A DNA stretch of 64,000 nt from Thermoplasmata archaeon (GCA_022749815.1 JAKIWV010000002.1:568478-632477), one strand, 5' to 3'. Counted from the stretch's first letter, positions 1 to 9,660 are shown. Translations and numbers: made by a program. The notes: a model not told the origin generated them from the letters alone.

Positions 1-587
1 CCGGCGTTCGCGGGGAGGACCGACGACCGGAACCCCTTAGAGCCCACTCTCATGGCGGGATCTACTGGGCTCCTTTTACCGAACCGTCCCCGTGAGGTCG
101 GGAGCCGGAGGCGCTGCCCCTGGTCATTCCTCAAAGTCGGCCGGTCACGGGGGTTCGTGCCCACAATAGGTCGAATCCCTCACGCACGACCACCCCAATC
201 CGCGAGCCACTCCCCCATCTCTCGAGGTCGGTACTTTCCAGCCGGGTGGAGCCGCTGACCGCACGACCCAAATCCTAAAACCGTGGGTTTGTTCGACGGC
301 CGGGGGAGCCAGGCACGCAGCACTCTGAGTCGAGCTCCCCCCGTGCTTCAGGGCGCGCCCGTCGCCCCGTAGTCGCCCGCACGGGTCGCTCCGCCGCTCG
401 GGACCCGAGGACTAGGCCGCGCACCCAAAGGTCCCGCGGGCGCAAGAAAGGGCGGGCGGAACCCCCCGTCTCCGAACAGCCGGCGAAGGCTGAGCTCGAC
501 TCACTGGCCGCCGAGCTCGACTGGCACCAACCGTCGGAGCTCCGGCCCGACCGTCCGCCGCGGGTCGTCGGTCGAAGACTCCGCATC
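1..587. other. Upstream region without a confident gene
   Basis: I see no recognisable complete gene here. A TATA-like stretch (CCTAAAAC, about 274-281) lies near the right half. The reading frame of the downstream glycosyltransferase stays open from 279 to 587 but contains no in-frame ATG, GTG or TTG before 588, so part of this interval may encode an N-terminal extension with an unusual start (a CTG is in frame at 504). Confidence 0.4.
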
Positions 588-1715
588 TTGATGATTGGTT
601 GGGAGTGGCCGCCCAGCCACTCGGGCGGGCTGGGGGTTCACTGCTTCGAACTCTGCAAGGAACTGACGAAGATGGGACATCGCGTAACATTCCTCTCCCC
701 GTTTCCTGGACCGTACACGCCGGTCGACGGGGTCGCCTTCCGGTGCCCGGCGGATGAACCGGAGGAACCGTACCCGGGGGCGTACGCCATCGGGGGTTCG
801 CCCGGGAGTTGGCACGAGGGGGACATCGAACACTTCAACGCCTGGATTGCCGCATTTCCTATCGACGACCATCAGGTGATCCACGTCCACGACTGGTTTG
901 GGACCGTCGGGGCGACCGAACTCGCCCGCCGCTCGGGCCGGTCGCTCGTGATGACCGTCCACTCCACGGAGTACGACCGGTCCCTCGGCAATCCGTGGCG
1001 AGAAATCCTGGCTCGGGAGCGGTTCGGCATTGTGAGAGCCGACCGCGTCATTGCCGTGAGCGAGCACTTGAAACGGCAACTCGTCGATCGCTACGCCGCC
1101 CCGCCCGACAAGATCCGCGTGATCTACAATGCCGTTCGACCGAGCGAGCGGTTGGCGGCTCTTTCCGGCTCTACCAGGATTGTCCTCTATCTGGGCCGCC
1201 TCGCGGCGATGAAGGGTGTCGATACGTTTCTGCGCGCCGCCGCCCGTGTCGCGACGAGAGAACCGCACCCGCTCTTTGTCGTCGCGGGAGAGGGCCCCGA
1301 GTTCGGTCGTCTCCTCATCCTGGCGGCCCACCTCGGTCTCGCCGACCGAGTACTCTTCCTGGGGAAGGTCACCGAGGAGGAACGGATTACGCTCCTCGCT
1401 TCGTCCTCGGTCTTCGTTCTCCCCTCAGTCGTCGAACCGTTCGGCATCGCCGCAGCGGAAGCGATGGCGGCCGGCATCCCTGCCATCGTGTCGAAGACGA
1501 GCGGCGTCGCAGAGATCACCGACAGCGTCTTCACCGTCGACTTCTGGGACATCGACGAGTTCGCGAGTCGCATCTCCGAGCTCCTAGAGTACCCGGCCCT
1601 CCGACGTGCGATGGGGGAGGCGGGCCGACGCTCGATGAGCCGGGAGGGCTGGGAGGAGCGCGCGCTTCAGACCGTTGGGGTATACTTCGAACTCGTCTCA
1701 GGCGCCCGGAAATGA
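588..1715 (+). CDS. GT4-family glycosyltransferase (glycogen/starch synthase-like)
   Basis: This GT-B glycosyltransferase probably transfers glucosyl units from a nucleotide sugar in alpha-glucan metabolism. Visible signatures are the N-terminal MIGWEWPPSHSGGLG, the acceptor-side HDWFG, and the C-terminal nucleotide-sugar segment EPFGIAAAEAMA with its conserved glutamates. The stop codon overlaps the ATG of the next gene (ATGA), so it is translationally coupled to a GH57 enzyme and a GH15 glucoamylase: a glycogen synthesis and turnover operon. The start is uncertain. TTG 588 or ATG 591 would cut off the first beta-strand, because the upstream in-frame codons read RRLRIL, which is what family members normally have before MIGWE. 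Family assignment is firm; the exact donor and product are inferred. Confidence 0.85.
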   Translation: MMIGWEWPPSHSGGLGVHCFELCKELTKMGHRVTFLSPFPGPYTPVDGVAFRCPADEPEEPYPGAYAIGGSPGSWHEGDIEHFNAWIAAFPIDDHQVIHVHDWFGTVGATELARRSGRSLVMTVHSTEYDRSLGNPWREILARERFGIVRADRVIAVSEHLKRQLVDRYAAPPDKIRVIYNAVRPSERLAALSGSTRIVLYLGRLAAMKGVDTFLRAAARVATREPHPLFVVAGEGPEFGRLLILAAHLGLADRVLFLGKVTEEERITLLASSSVFVLPSVVEPFGIAAAEAMAAGIPAIVSKTSGVAEITDSVFTVDFWDIDEFASRISELLEYPALRRAMGEAGRRSMSREGWEERALQTVGVYFELVSGARK

Positions 1716-2893
1716 AGGTCGTCCTCTACTTGCACCTACATCAGCCGTGGCGCCTCGCCCGATTCCGGTACCTCGACCTCGGATCGGGTCGACCGTACAT
1801 CGACGAAGCCCGCAATCTCGACATCTTTCGCGGGATCGCCGACCGCTGCTACCGCCCCACGCTCGCGCGGCTGGCCGACGCCCTCGACACCGACCCGGAT
1901 TTCCGATTCAGCCTCTCCGTGACGGGAACCTACCTTGAACAGGCGGCGAGGGTCGCCCCGGACGTTCTCCAGACGCTCCGGCGCATCGTCCGGACCGGGC
2001 GGGTAGCGCTCCTGTCGGAGACGTACTACCACTCACTGGCCTTTCTCCTTCCACCCCCCGAGTTGCGGGACGAAGTCGAACTTCACCGGGCAGCGCTTCA
2101 GCGAGAGTTCGGCGTACGCCCGACGGTACTCCGGATGACCGAACTCGCCTATTCCGATGCCCTCGCACGCTTCGCGGAAGCCGAGCGATTTCGCGGGATG
2201 CTCGTCGAGGGATGGGAGGGCATCCTCCGAGGCAACCCGCCGACGCACGTGTACTGCGCTGCGCCGGCGCCCACGGTCATGCTCCTCGCCCGACATTACA
2301 TGCTGAGCGACGACGTTGGCTTTCGATTCTCGTCGAAACAATGGAGCGAGTATCCTCTGACGGCGGAGAAGTACGTTCGATGGATCTCTGCCACGCCGGG
2401 TGAAGTGGTAAACCTCTTCATGGACTTCGAGACGTTCGGGGAGCACCATCCGGCATCGAGCGGGATTCTCGAGTTCCTTTCGGCGCTCCCTCGGACCGTC
2501 CGGTCGACCACCGGCCTCGCCTGGGCGACCGTCGAGGAGGCGGTCAATCTACCCCCGCGCGAGAGCCTCTCCGCCCCCACGACGGTGAGCTGGGCGGACC
2601 AGAACCGCGACCTCGGGGCTTGGCTGGGCAACGACCTGCAACGCTCCGCATTCGAAGCCGCGAAGAAGGTCGGTATCCTTGCCCGCAAGGCGGAAGACGC
2701 CGAGATTCTGGAGACATGGAGGAAGCTCCTCACCTCCGACCATTTCTACTACATGTACGTCGGAGGACACGGGGCGGATGCCGGCGTGCACCAGTATTTC
2801 AGCTCCTATGGGAGTCCGTACGATGCGTACGCGAACTACATGAACGCCCTGATGGACCTACGGCGACGGGCTCTCGAGCGCATTTCGGGCTAG
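1712..2893 (+). CDS. GH57 glycoside hydrolase (alpha-amylase / glucanotransferase type)
   Basis: This 393-residue protein acts on alpha-glucans with retention of configuration. The GH57 signatures are in order: the N-terminal HLHQPWR (residues 8-14), the nucleophile region RMTELAYSD with Glu144, and the acid/base region MDFETFGEHH with Asp238. The size matches the compact GH57 group of amylases and 4-alpha-glucanotransferases found in archaeal glycogen clusters. The ATG overlaps the glycosyltransferase stop and the next gene starts 36 bp downstream, so one transcript is likely. Whether it hydrolyses, transfers or branches cannot be told from sequence alone. Confidence 0.88.
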   Translation: MKVVLYLHLHQPWRLARFRYLDLGSGRPYIDEARNLDIFRGIADRCYRPTLARLADALDTDPDFRFSLSVTGTYLEQAARVAPDVLQTLRRIVRTGRVALLSETYYHSLAFLLPPPELRDEVELHRAALQREFGVRPTVLRMTELAYSDALARFAEAERFRGMLVEGWEGILRGNPPTHVYCAAPAPTVMLLARHYMLSDDVGFRFSSKQWSEYPLTAEKYVRWISATPGEVVNLFMDFETFGEHHPASSGILEFLSALPRTVRSTTGLAWATVEEAVNLPPRESLSAPTTVSWADQNRDLGAWLGNDLQRSAFEAAKKVGILARKAEDAEILETWRKLLTSDHFYYMYVGGHGADAGVHQYFSSYGSPYDAYANYMNALMDLRRRALERISG

Positions 2894-2928
2894 CGCTCTG
2901 TGGGAACCAGCGGACGGAATCGCATACA

Positions 2929-4779
2929 ATGATCACCCAGCTCGCCGGCAACGGCCGGGTCCTGCTCACCCTCAACGATTCCGGTGAGTGGAACGATCTC
3001 TTCTACCCGTACCCGGGGCAGTTCCAGCACCTGCGGGAGATGCGCCTCGGGTTGTATGACGTCGACCGCTCGAGCTTCAACTGGCTCCGCCCGGGGAACG
3101 GCTTCCTACTCGAGGTCCCCCCGTCGGTCGTCGGAAGCTTCCCGACGTCGGTATGGACCGGCGATGGGGTCACTCTCTCGGTCGAGGAGATCGTTCATCC
3201 AAACCACGATCTCGTGCTCCGCGTCCTCCGCTTCCGTTCCGAGGCGCGGCGTCGCCTCCGCCTGTTCTCCTACCAGTCGTTCAAGATCGCGGAGTCGCTG
3301 TACCAGGAGACCGCGTACCTCGACCCGTCGACGTCGTCGCTGGTCCATTACAAGCGCGGATTCTACTTCGAGTTCTTCGGGGACCCGGCCTTCGATGCGG
3401 CGGTCTGCGGGGAGCACACGCTGAAGGGGCTGAAGGGTTCGTATGTGGACGCCGAGGATGGACGCCTCGAAGGGCGGACGATCGCTCACGGCGCGGCGGA
3501 CAGCGTGCTGCAGTGGAACCTCGACCTCGCTCCGAACGCCGAAGCAACGATTCGGATCTTCCTCGCCGTCGGGCGCGGCGGTGCGGCCGTGCACGCGTTG
3601 CGCGATGACGTCCGCGCTCGAGGGCCGGAGCGGTTCGAGGCTGAGTCGAAGGCGTATTGGCGCGCGTGGGCTGCCCGGCACCTCCCCGAGCGCCCGGACG
3701 ATCTCGGGGAGGTCGCGGGACGGCTCGGACGGGAAAGCGTCCTCGTTCTCAAGCTGTCGGCGGCGACGAACGGGTCGATCATCGCGAGTCCGGACACCCG
3801 CTCGCTTGTCGTCGGCGGGGACACCTACAACTACTGCTGGTGGCGCGACGGCGCGTACACTAGCCAGGCCATGGACCAGTACCGACTTCGAGAGCTGTCG
3901 GCCCGCTTTCTCCGGTTCGCGCGCGCGTGCCAGAGCCCGGACGGTTCTTTCGTCCACCGCTATTTTCCGGACGGCGAGGTGGGAAGCACGTGGCACCCTC
4001 CCCCGTTCCTACAAATCGACCAGACCGCGTCGGTACTGTCGGCGGCGTGGCATCACCTCGACCGGGGGGGTGACCCCGACGTTCTCCTCGAACTCTGGCC
4101 GATGGTGAAGTCGGCGGCGAACTTCCTCACCGGTTTTCGGGACCGGGTGACGGGACTCCCGGCCCCCAGCTTCGACCTGTGGGAGGAGCGGAGGGGGGTC
4201 CATACGTACTCCGCGGCCGCCGTGGCCCACGGCCTCGAGAGCGCCGCCCGGATCGCCGAGGTGTTGGGGAAGGACACGCCGAGCTGGCGGAGCGCGGCCG
4301 AGGAAGTTCGTGTGCGGACCGTGCAGGAGATGTGGGATCCCTCGCTGTCGCGTTTCGTACGTTCCCTCGAGCCTCGAGACGAACGGATCGACGCGTCGAT
4401 CCTCCTCGCCCTGGACCTCGGCTTGCTCGATCCGGCCGACCCGAGATACCAGGGCACCGTCGAGATCACGGAGCGTCGCCTATGGTCGAAGGCCGTTGGG
4501 GGCCTGGCGCGCTACGAAGGCGACGAGTACTATGGCCTCGAGAACCCCTGGGTCGTCTGCACGCTGTGGCTGGCCGCGACCCACCTCACCCTCGGGAACC
4601 GAACGCGTTGCCGGGAGCTCATCGACTGGGTCGTCACCCACGCCACGACCACCGGCCTCCTTCCAGAGCAGGTCGATGCCCGTACGGGAGAACAGAAGAG
4701 CGCGACCCCCCTCGTGTGGTCCCACGCCACCTTCCTCGACCTGGTCGACCGCTACCGGCGATCGGCGAACCCCACCTAG
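2929..4779 (+). CDS. GH15 glucoamylase
   Basis: This 616-residue enzyme should release glucose from the non-reducing ends of alpha-glucans by inversion. It has the archaeal-type N-terminal beta-sandwich followed by the (alpha/alpha)6 barrel. The barrel carries WWRDGAY (about residue 304), the catalytic-acid region DLWEERRG (about 417-424) and the catalytic-base region LLPEQ (about 577-581). I see no signal peptide, so it probably works on intracellular glycogen. It closes the glycosyltransferase-GH57-GH15 operon; the sugar kinase that could phosphorylate its glucose product follows 61 bp later with its own promoter. Confidence 0.92.
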   Translation: MITQLAGNGRVLLTLNDSGEWNDLFYPYPGQFQHLREMRLGLYDVDRSSFNWLRPGNGFLLEVPPSVVGSFPTSVWTGDGVTLSVEEIVHPNHDLVLRVLRFRSEARRRLRLFSYQSFKIAESLYQETAYLDPSTSSLVHYKRGFYFEFFGDPAFDAAVCGEHTLKGLKGSYVDAEDGRLEGRTIAHGAADSVLQWNLDLAPNAEATIRIFLAVGRGGAAVHALRDDVRARGPERFEAESKAYWRAWAARHLPERPDDLGEVAGRLGRESVLVLKLSAATNGSIIASPDTRSLVVGGDTYNYCWWRDGAYTSQAMDQYRLRELSARFLRFARACQSPDGSFVHRYFPDGEVGSTWHPPPFLQIDQTASVLSAAWHHLDRGGDPDVLLELWPMVKSAANFLTGFRDRVTGLPAPSFDLWEERRGVHTYSAAAVAHGLESAARIAEVLGKDTPSWRSAAEEVRVRTVQEMWDPSLSRFVRSLEPRDERIDASILLALDLGLLDPADPRYQGTVEITERRLWSKAVGGLARYEGDEYYGLENPWVVCTLWLAATHLTLGNRTRCRELIDWVVTHATTTGLLPEQVDARTGEQKSATPLVWSHATFLDLVDRYRRSANPT

Positions 4780-4809
4780 ACCTTGGTCTCGCACTCCCCC
4801 GCAGGTCCC

Positions 4810-4819
4810 AACTTAAGCG
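4810..4819 (+). promoter_or_regulatory. TATA-like promoter of the ROK kinase gene
   Basis: AACTTAAG is centred about 26.5 nt before ATG 4841, the spacing expected if transcription starts at the start codon. The same core recurs at 27710 and 32663. Confidence 0.5.
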
Positions 4820-4840
4820 CCGAGGAGGGTTGACGCGGAG

Positions 4841-5935
4841 ATGGCTCGGACGTCCGGGCTCCGTCCGTCGAGAATCCTCGGGGTCGATGTCGGTGCCACG
4901 AAACTCTCGGCCGCCGTCGTGGACGCGGACGGACGAGTCCTCTCTCACGGGGGGCGGACGCTCCATCGAAACGAGGGGCCGGACGGGGTGATTCGGGACC
5001 TGCTTCAGGTCATCCGGAAGGCCTTGGGGGATGGGCCACCACCGGAGGGGATTGGGGTGGGCGTGGCCGGCCAAGTCGAAGCGGTTACCGGGACGGTCCG
5101 ACACGCGCCAAATCTTCGATGGACGAACTTTCCCCTCGGAACCCGGCTCTCAAGCGAGTTTGGCTGTCCGGTCTTCGTCGCGAACGATGTCCGGGCCGCG
5201 ACCGTCGGGGAGTGGCGGCACGGCGCTGGGAAAGGAACGACGAACCTGCTCTGCCTGTTTGTAGGCACCGGCGTGGGGGGGAGCGCCGTCGTCGACGGTC
5301 GGCTCCTCGAGGGCGCGGCGAACGCGCTGGGGGAGGTGGGGCACACCGTCCTCGTGTCCGGGGGCCGGGCGTGTCATTGCCCGGCCCAGGGGTGCCTCGA
5401 GGCGTACGTCGGAGGGTGGGCGATTGCCGAGCGCGCACGCGAGAGGGTTCGGATTGACCCGACGGGCGGGGCGGAACTTCTCCGCCGGGCGGGTTCCGTC
5501 GGGGCGATCGAGGCGAGGACCGTCGCCGAGGCTGCCCACGGCCGCGACCCCCTTGCGCTCGAGATCATGAGGGAGACTGCGGGCTACCTCGGTTCGGGCG
5601 TTGCCGGGCTCGTGAACGCATTCAACCCCGCCCGGCTGCTTCTCGGAGGGGGCGTCATCGAAGGCTCGCCGGAGCTCGTCGATGCGGTGGCCGAGCGCGT
5701 CCGTACCGACTGCCAGCCCCCTGCGGCGGCGGCGGTGCGCGTGATGCGCGTATCCCTCGGACACGATGCGATCCTCATCGGGGCGGCGGAACTCGCCCGA
5801 GATCAGCTCGGCACTCGACCCTTTGCCGCACGTGAGGTTCGGCGGGAACCGGACAAGCTTCGGGGCGCAGGGGATCGAGCCGAGCTGCAGGCAGTGAAAC
5901 GGGGGCGTCTGCGCCGACCCGGGCCTGCGAACTGA
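4841..5935 (+). CDS. ROK-family sugar kinase (probable glucokinase)
   Basis: ROK kinases phosphorylate glucose or related hexoses with ATP. The phosphate-binding motif GVDVGATK is near residue 14, the catalytic base is in FVANDVRAA (Asp116), a second glycine-rich loop is VGTGVGG, and the zinc site is His168 with Cys178, Cys180 and Cys185 (CHCPAQGC). Length is 364 residues, slightly longer than usual because of a basic C-terminal tail of about 40 residues. Position after a glucoamylase suggests it channels released glucose into glycolysis. The leaderless ATG is supported by the TATA-like box upstream. Confidence 0.88.
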   Translation: MARTSGLRPSRILGVDVGATKLSAAVVDADGRVLSHGGRTLHRNEGPDGVIRDLLQVIRKALGDGPPPEGIGVGVAGQVEAVTGTVRHAPNLRWTNFPLGTRLSSEFGCPVFVANDVRAATVGEWRHGAGKGTTNLLCLFVGTGVGGSAVVDGRLLEGAANALGEVGHTVLVSGGRACHCPAQGCLEAYVGGWAIAERARERVRIDPTGGAELLRRAGSVGAIEARTVAEAAHGRDPLALEIMRETAGYLGSGVAGLVNAFNPARLLLGGGVIEGSPELVDAVAERVRTDCQPPAAAAVRVMRVSLGHDAILIGAAELARDQLGTRPFAAREVRREPDKLRGAGDRAELQAVKRGRLRRPGPAN

Positions 5936-5943
5936 GTTGCTTG

Positions 5944-5960
5944 AACCCCCCAAGGGGGTT
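5944..5960. terminator. Hairpin after the ROK kinase
   Basis: Perfect inverted repeat AACCCCC-CAA-GGGGGTT beginning 8 bp past the stop codon, followed by a second short repeat (GGATCC twice). It is probably a 3'-end structure; no T-tract follows. Confidence 0.4.
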
Positions 5961-6060
5961 GGATCCAAACGGATCCATCTTCCCCGCGTCGGCGGATCGC
6001 CGGGGCGTTTTCACGCCCTGCGATGTGAGCCCAATGGAGAATGACGGCCGCCTCACTGTA

Positions 6061-6091
6061 AAAAAGGCGAGGGCCCGCCGGCGGCGGGCCC
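6061..6091 (-). terminator. Hairpin with T-tract after the secreted-protein gene
   Basis: Perfect 9-bp inverted repeat GGGCCCGCC-GGC-GGCGGGCCC at 6071-6091. Read on the minus strand it is followed within four bases by a run of six T, so it looks like an intrinsic terminator for the minus-strand gene ending at 6136. Confidence 0.6.
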
Positions 6092-6135
6092 ACAGGAAAG
6101 GGCGCGGGTGGTGGTCAGCCACCCGCTAGGGTTTC

Positions 6136-8295
6136 CTAGGCCACGGCGAAGTTGACCGATGTCCCCCAGTTGGCGAACGGATCCCTCGTTCCTCCACACG
6201 ACGGGTCCACCAGGAAGGTGGTGTCGTTGCAGTTCGGGCTCTGGATGTAGCCGGTGGCGAAGTAGACCGTCCCGCCCGAGTATGGGAGGAACATCGCCGC
6301 GCTGTAATCGCCCCACCGAGGCCGGGTGCCGCCCGCGTACCCCTGGTACTCGGTGAAGCCATCCTGCGGCGACTGACCCTTGTCGGCGATGTAGATCACC
6401 TTCGACAGCAAGCCGCTCGAGGTGCTCGTCAACCGTCCGTACGCCGTGCTGGGGTAGAAGCCCCCGTGGTCCGCACCGGTCGGACCGCCGTTGCCAGACA
6501 ACGTGAACGTCATGATCGCATGAAGGTTCCCGCCATCTTGAGCGTGCGTTCCTCCCGCGGCCATCGAGGGGAATTCCAAGTCCTCGTGCGCCGCCGTAAC
6601 GTACGCCTGACTCGTTATCGACAGCGAGCCCGAGAGGTCGAAGCTGGATGTGCCGACCGCCCAATACAGGGCACCGATGTGGATTTCCGCCGACGGAGAG
6701 CCGTGCCGACCGCCACTGAACGTTTGGTTGACCTCGGTGCTGATAGCGCCCCAGATTTGGCCCCCCGCGTAGGAGACCTGCGTAAAGCCGTCGCCGCTCG
6801 TTTCGATTCCATTCTCGGGGCAACTTGCCACGGGGGTGCCATTGAGCCCAAAGGCGACACAATTGTCGCCCAAGGGGATCGGTCCGCTCTTCTGTGCGCC
6901 GAGCTGGCCCAACTCGAAATAGCCCAGCGTGCCCGAGAATAGCGTGCCCGAGAATTTGATGCTGGAACACGTGGCGCAACCGTAGCTGTTTAGGTTGCTG
7001 AGGCCGGTCCATGCGAACGCGGCGATTCGGGTGTCTCCGAAGCCGAAGAAGTCCAACGGCGCGAGAAGGAATCCAGAGCCCCCATGACTGTTGTCGTACT
7101 GGCTTGGATCCGGGGACTGGGCGGGTACCACTTGGTACCAGCAAGCGCCGACCGCGGCACAGGTACCGTCCGGGGTCGCGAGGAAGCCCATGTTCTCGAT
7201 GGCGACGGTGAAGTACGGGTTGGGCCCCCCGGCGGGCGTGACGGCCGGGAATCCCAGTTCCATCGCTTTCTTGTCGAAGGCGAACTCCTGTGCCCCGTTG
7301 AAGCCGCCGGCGATTCCGCCGCCGCGGAGCGCGAACTCGTCGTAGAACAGTAGGAACGCGTCCCGAGTGTTACCGATCTTCGCGAAGTCATTGAGCAAGT
7401 AGGGAGCCCCGGGCTCGGATGAGTTGTAGTTCGCGTTCAAAAAGTAGACATTGTACGCGCCGAGAGGGTTGTTGCTCACACTGACCGCGATCCCTTCGAA
7501 GCAACCAAAGGCAACCGCAGCAAAGCAACCGCCGAACGGACCGCCCACTGCCCACGAGCTGTTGGAAACGAACTCAGTGATGAACCAGTGGCCGCCGTGG
7601 TCGTAGTCGTAGAGGCAGGAGATGTCTCCACCGCTACTCCAAGGCCCTCCCAGGCTTGCGGGAATGCTGGGCAGGCCCATCAGGCTGTCCAAGGATATGT
7701 CACCGGAGGTCTGATGCAACGCGGTGTTGTACACGCGCAGCTCTCCGATGTTGTTGGATTCCAAGACATTTCCGTTTCCAGCGCAGATGCCCTGGTCGCC
7801 GGGCTCGATGGTGATTCCGTAGAGTCCAGTGCCGTCCATCGTTGTCAGCCCTGCGACTCCGGTCGCGCCGCCTGAGGAGGAACTGATCCTGTCGCAGCCC
7901 GAACCCAGGGGTTGGCAGCTAACTTTAGGAAGCGGAATTGGAGTAAGTGGACTCAACACCTGATTCGGGTGGGCGGACGCCAACGGTCTCGGGGCGGGGA
8001 GCGTCGCCAAGGCCCTGGACGAATGGCCTGAGATTGACCCGGAGAGATGGCCGTTGGAACTGGGAGCCGCGGCGGAGGTAGACCCGGCGAAAGGCCCGAT
8101 CAGCACATGATTGGCGGGACCAAGATAGGTGAGCGCATGTCCCGGCAGATGGGATGCATTGGTCGGGGGTGGGGAACTCGCCGGTCGCGCGGCGCTCGGT
8201 CCTATGGCGAAACCGGTCAGCACCAAAACCGTCAATACACCGATAGAAAACAGCTTCCACTTCTTGCTTCTCAATCCGCTACGAAACAACGTCAT
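6136..8295 (-). CDS. Large secreted protein, sialidase/beta-propeller-like
   Basis: This 719-residue extracellular protein has a basic N-terminus and a hydrophobic signal segment (about residues 13-32) and then a low-complexity Ser/Thr/Ala/Pro stretch to about residue 110. The rest is rich in Gly, Ser, Asn and aromatic residues. Near the C-terminus RPRWGDYSAAMF resembles the RWGDYS motif common in secreted sialidase-like beta-propeller proteins. No C-terminal membrane anchor is visible. I chose ATG 8295 over the in-frame GTG 8307 because a GTATTTAG box is centred about 31 nt upstream of it. No enzymatic residues are identified, so the function is unknown. Confidence 0.7.
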   Translation of the reverse strand: MTLFRSGLRSKKWKLFSIGVLTVLVLTGFAIGPSAARPASSPPPTNASHLPGHALTYLGPANHVLIGPFAGSTSAAAPSSNGHLSGSISGHSSRALATLPAPRPLASAHPNQVLSPLTPIPLPKVSCQPLGSGCDRISSSSGGATGVAGLTTMDGTGLYGITIEPGDQGICAGNGNVLESNNIGELRVYNTALHQTSGDISLDSLMGLPSIPASLGGPWSSGGDISCLYDYDHGGHWFITEFVSNSSWAVGGPFGGCFAAVAFGCFEGIAVSVSNNPLGAYNVYFLNANYNSSEPGAPYLLNDFAKIGNTRDAFLLFYDEFALRGGGIAGGFNGAQEFAFDKKAMELGFPAVTPAGGPNPYFTVAIENMGFLATPDGTCAAVGACWYQVVPAQSPDPSQYDNSHGGSGFLLAPLDFFGFGDTRIAAFAWTGLSNLNSYGCATCSSIKFSGTLFSGTLGYFELGQLGAQKSGPIPLGDNCVAFGLNGTPVASCPENGIETSGDGFTQVSYAGGQIWGAISTEVNQTFSGGRHGSPSAEIHIGALYWAVGTSSFDLSGSLSITSQAYVTAAHEDLEFPSMAAGGTHAQDGGNLHAIMTFTLSGNGGPTGADHGGFYPSTAYGRLTSTSSGLLSKVIYIADKGQSPQDGFTEYQGYAGGTRPRWGDYSAAMFLPYSGGTVYFATGYIQSPNCNDTTFLVDPSCGGTRDPFANWGTSVNFAVA

Positions 8296-8322
8296 CCCCC
8301 GGCCCACGGATGTATAACTCGA

Positions 8323-8330
8323 CTAAATAC
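8323..8330 (-). promoter_or_regulatory. TATA-like box of the secreted-protein gene
   Basis: GTATTTAG on the minus strand, centred about 31 nt before ATG 8295, giving a very short leader. Confidence 0.4.
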
Positions 8331-8480
8331 ATTCCGAAAGCCCGGCCGGGCGTTGGGCGCGAAAACTGGTTCTCCGAATCCGACCCAGGTTGTCCCTGCT
8401 TTTTCCCTCGCGCGGCCGGCCCCATTTCCGGCCACGGTGGGAAGGCCTAGAGGCAACGAGCGCACGCGGATTGACACGAA

Positions 8481-9660
8481 TCAATCGGTGAGGATGACGT
8501 CCGGTTGCCGGAGCATCTTCGCCACTTCCGGACCGACGAGCTCGGGAGGTATCTCGCCGCATTCGGCGAGCGCCTTGCGGATGCGGGTCTGACTCGTGTC
8601 GCTGCGCCCGGCGGCCGGATGGGGGCAGGTCTTCGAGCTCGCCATCCGGCCGCATCGCCCGCAGAAGAACGATTCCTCGTAGCGAAGGGGCACGACCTCG
8701 ATGTCGTACTGGTCGAAGATTCGATGGGCCGCATACGGATAGTAGTACGACCCCACACCTGCTTGATCGCGGCCGACGATGTACCGATTGCACCCATAGT
8801 TCTACCGAGCGATTGCGAGAACGAGTGCAGCTTTGTGGCCTCCATAGCGCATCGTGATCGTACGAGGCGAAAGGACGACGCGTGCTTCCGGATAGTAGCC
8901 CCGCACTTACGGCTCGTAGGCGGCCATGTTGACCTCGGGGCAGTAGTCTCCTTTTTTCAGGCGGCCGACGACGGGATGGATGAACAGCCCGTGGAGATCT
9001 CCCCGTTCGAGCGTTACATGCTCCAGGTACTCGTGAGCGGTGTGCGGAGGGTACCGGCACTGATAGGCCGCCATATTCTGCCATCCCTTCTCCGCGAAGA
9101 GCGCTCGGGACTCCACAGGTGACCACTCGTACCGCGGGTCCGCGGAGGTCCGGCGGGCGAACAGATCCGCTTTCCCCGCGAGGGCGACGCCGCCGCCATT
9201 CAACAAGTCCCCCACGTTCGGGTGCTGGAGGTCGGTCGTTCCGTAGGTTCCCTGCGCGACGGCCTTTGGGTCGAAGGAAAATTTCTTGTCGACTCGAAGC
9301 AGGCCCAGTACCCTCTCTCGGGGTCCCACAGCGCGACCTCATCGCCCGGCGTTTACCGGCAGGAACCGTCTGATCGGAGGGCACCGGGACGGGTAGCAAG
9401 ATCGGAACGGTCCACGGGAATCCCCCCAGGAGCCGTCCGTTCGCGAGCCCGCTCGCGAGCGTTCCCGAGTCGATGAACCCCTCGAGGGGAGTATAGGTTC
9501 CGATCCCAATCTTCTCCGGGTCGTACAGCTGGTCGATTGACGGATGAATATTCGGGAGCGAGGCAATCTCCCCCTCTCGCCGTTCGCGCTCGGGAGCCGG
9601 GACGAGGCGGTCGACGAGTCGACCGCCATGGGGCTTCGGAAGCAGGAGGTCTTCTTCTCG
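8481..9660 (-). pseudogene. sat: Decayed ATP sulfurylase (sulfate adenylyltransferase)
   Basis: Conceptual translation across frames gives a near full-length ATP sulfurylase. Recognisable segments are PHGGRLVDRL, IGIGTYTPLEGF, the substrate motif QCRYPPHTAHEYL, NYGCNRYIVGRDQAGVG, and the C-terminal Cys-rich CGRCGRMASSKTCPH. The gene is broken at least four times: a frame change near 9345-9350 (AGKR to GDEVALWDPE), another near 9311-9320 (to RVLGLL), an in-frame TAA at 8907-8909 and an in-frame TAG at 8802-8804 (IAR*NYGC, where relatives usually have a residue such as Lys). No in-frame ATG, GTG or TTG precedes the first conserved block. Sulfate activation by this copy is therefore lost. The clear residual similarity suggests recent decay, or sequencing error at several sites. 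Confidence 0.88.

Noticed and set aside
501..1331. Long minus-strand open frames opposite the glycosyltransferase and elsewhere (for example opposite Rad50, sufC and acetyl-CoA synthetase)
   Set aside because: They are rich in Arg, Pro and Gly, lack family motifs and lie opposite well-supported genes; high GC creates such shadows.
8802..8804. In-frame TAG in the ATP sulfurylase frame as a possible pyrrolysine codon
   Set aside because: The same gene also has an in-frame TAA and two frame changes and lacks a start, so decay is the simpler reading; no pyl genes are in the window.
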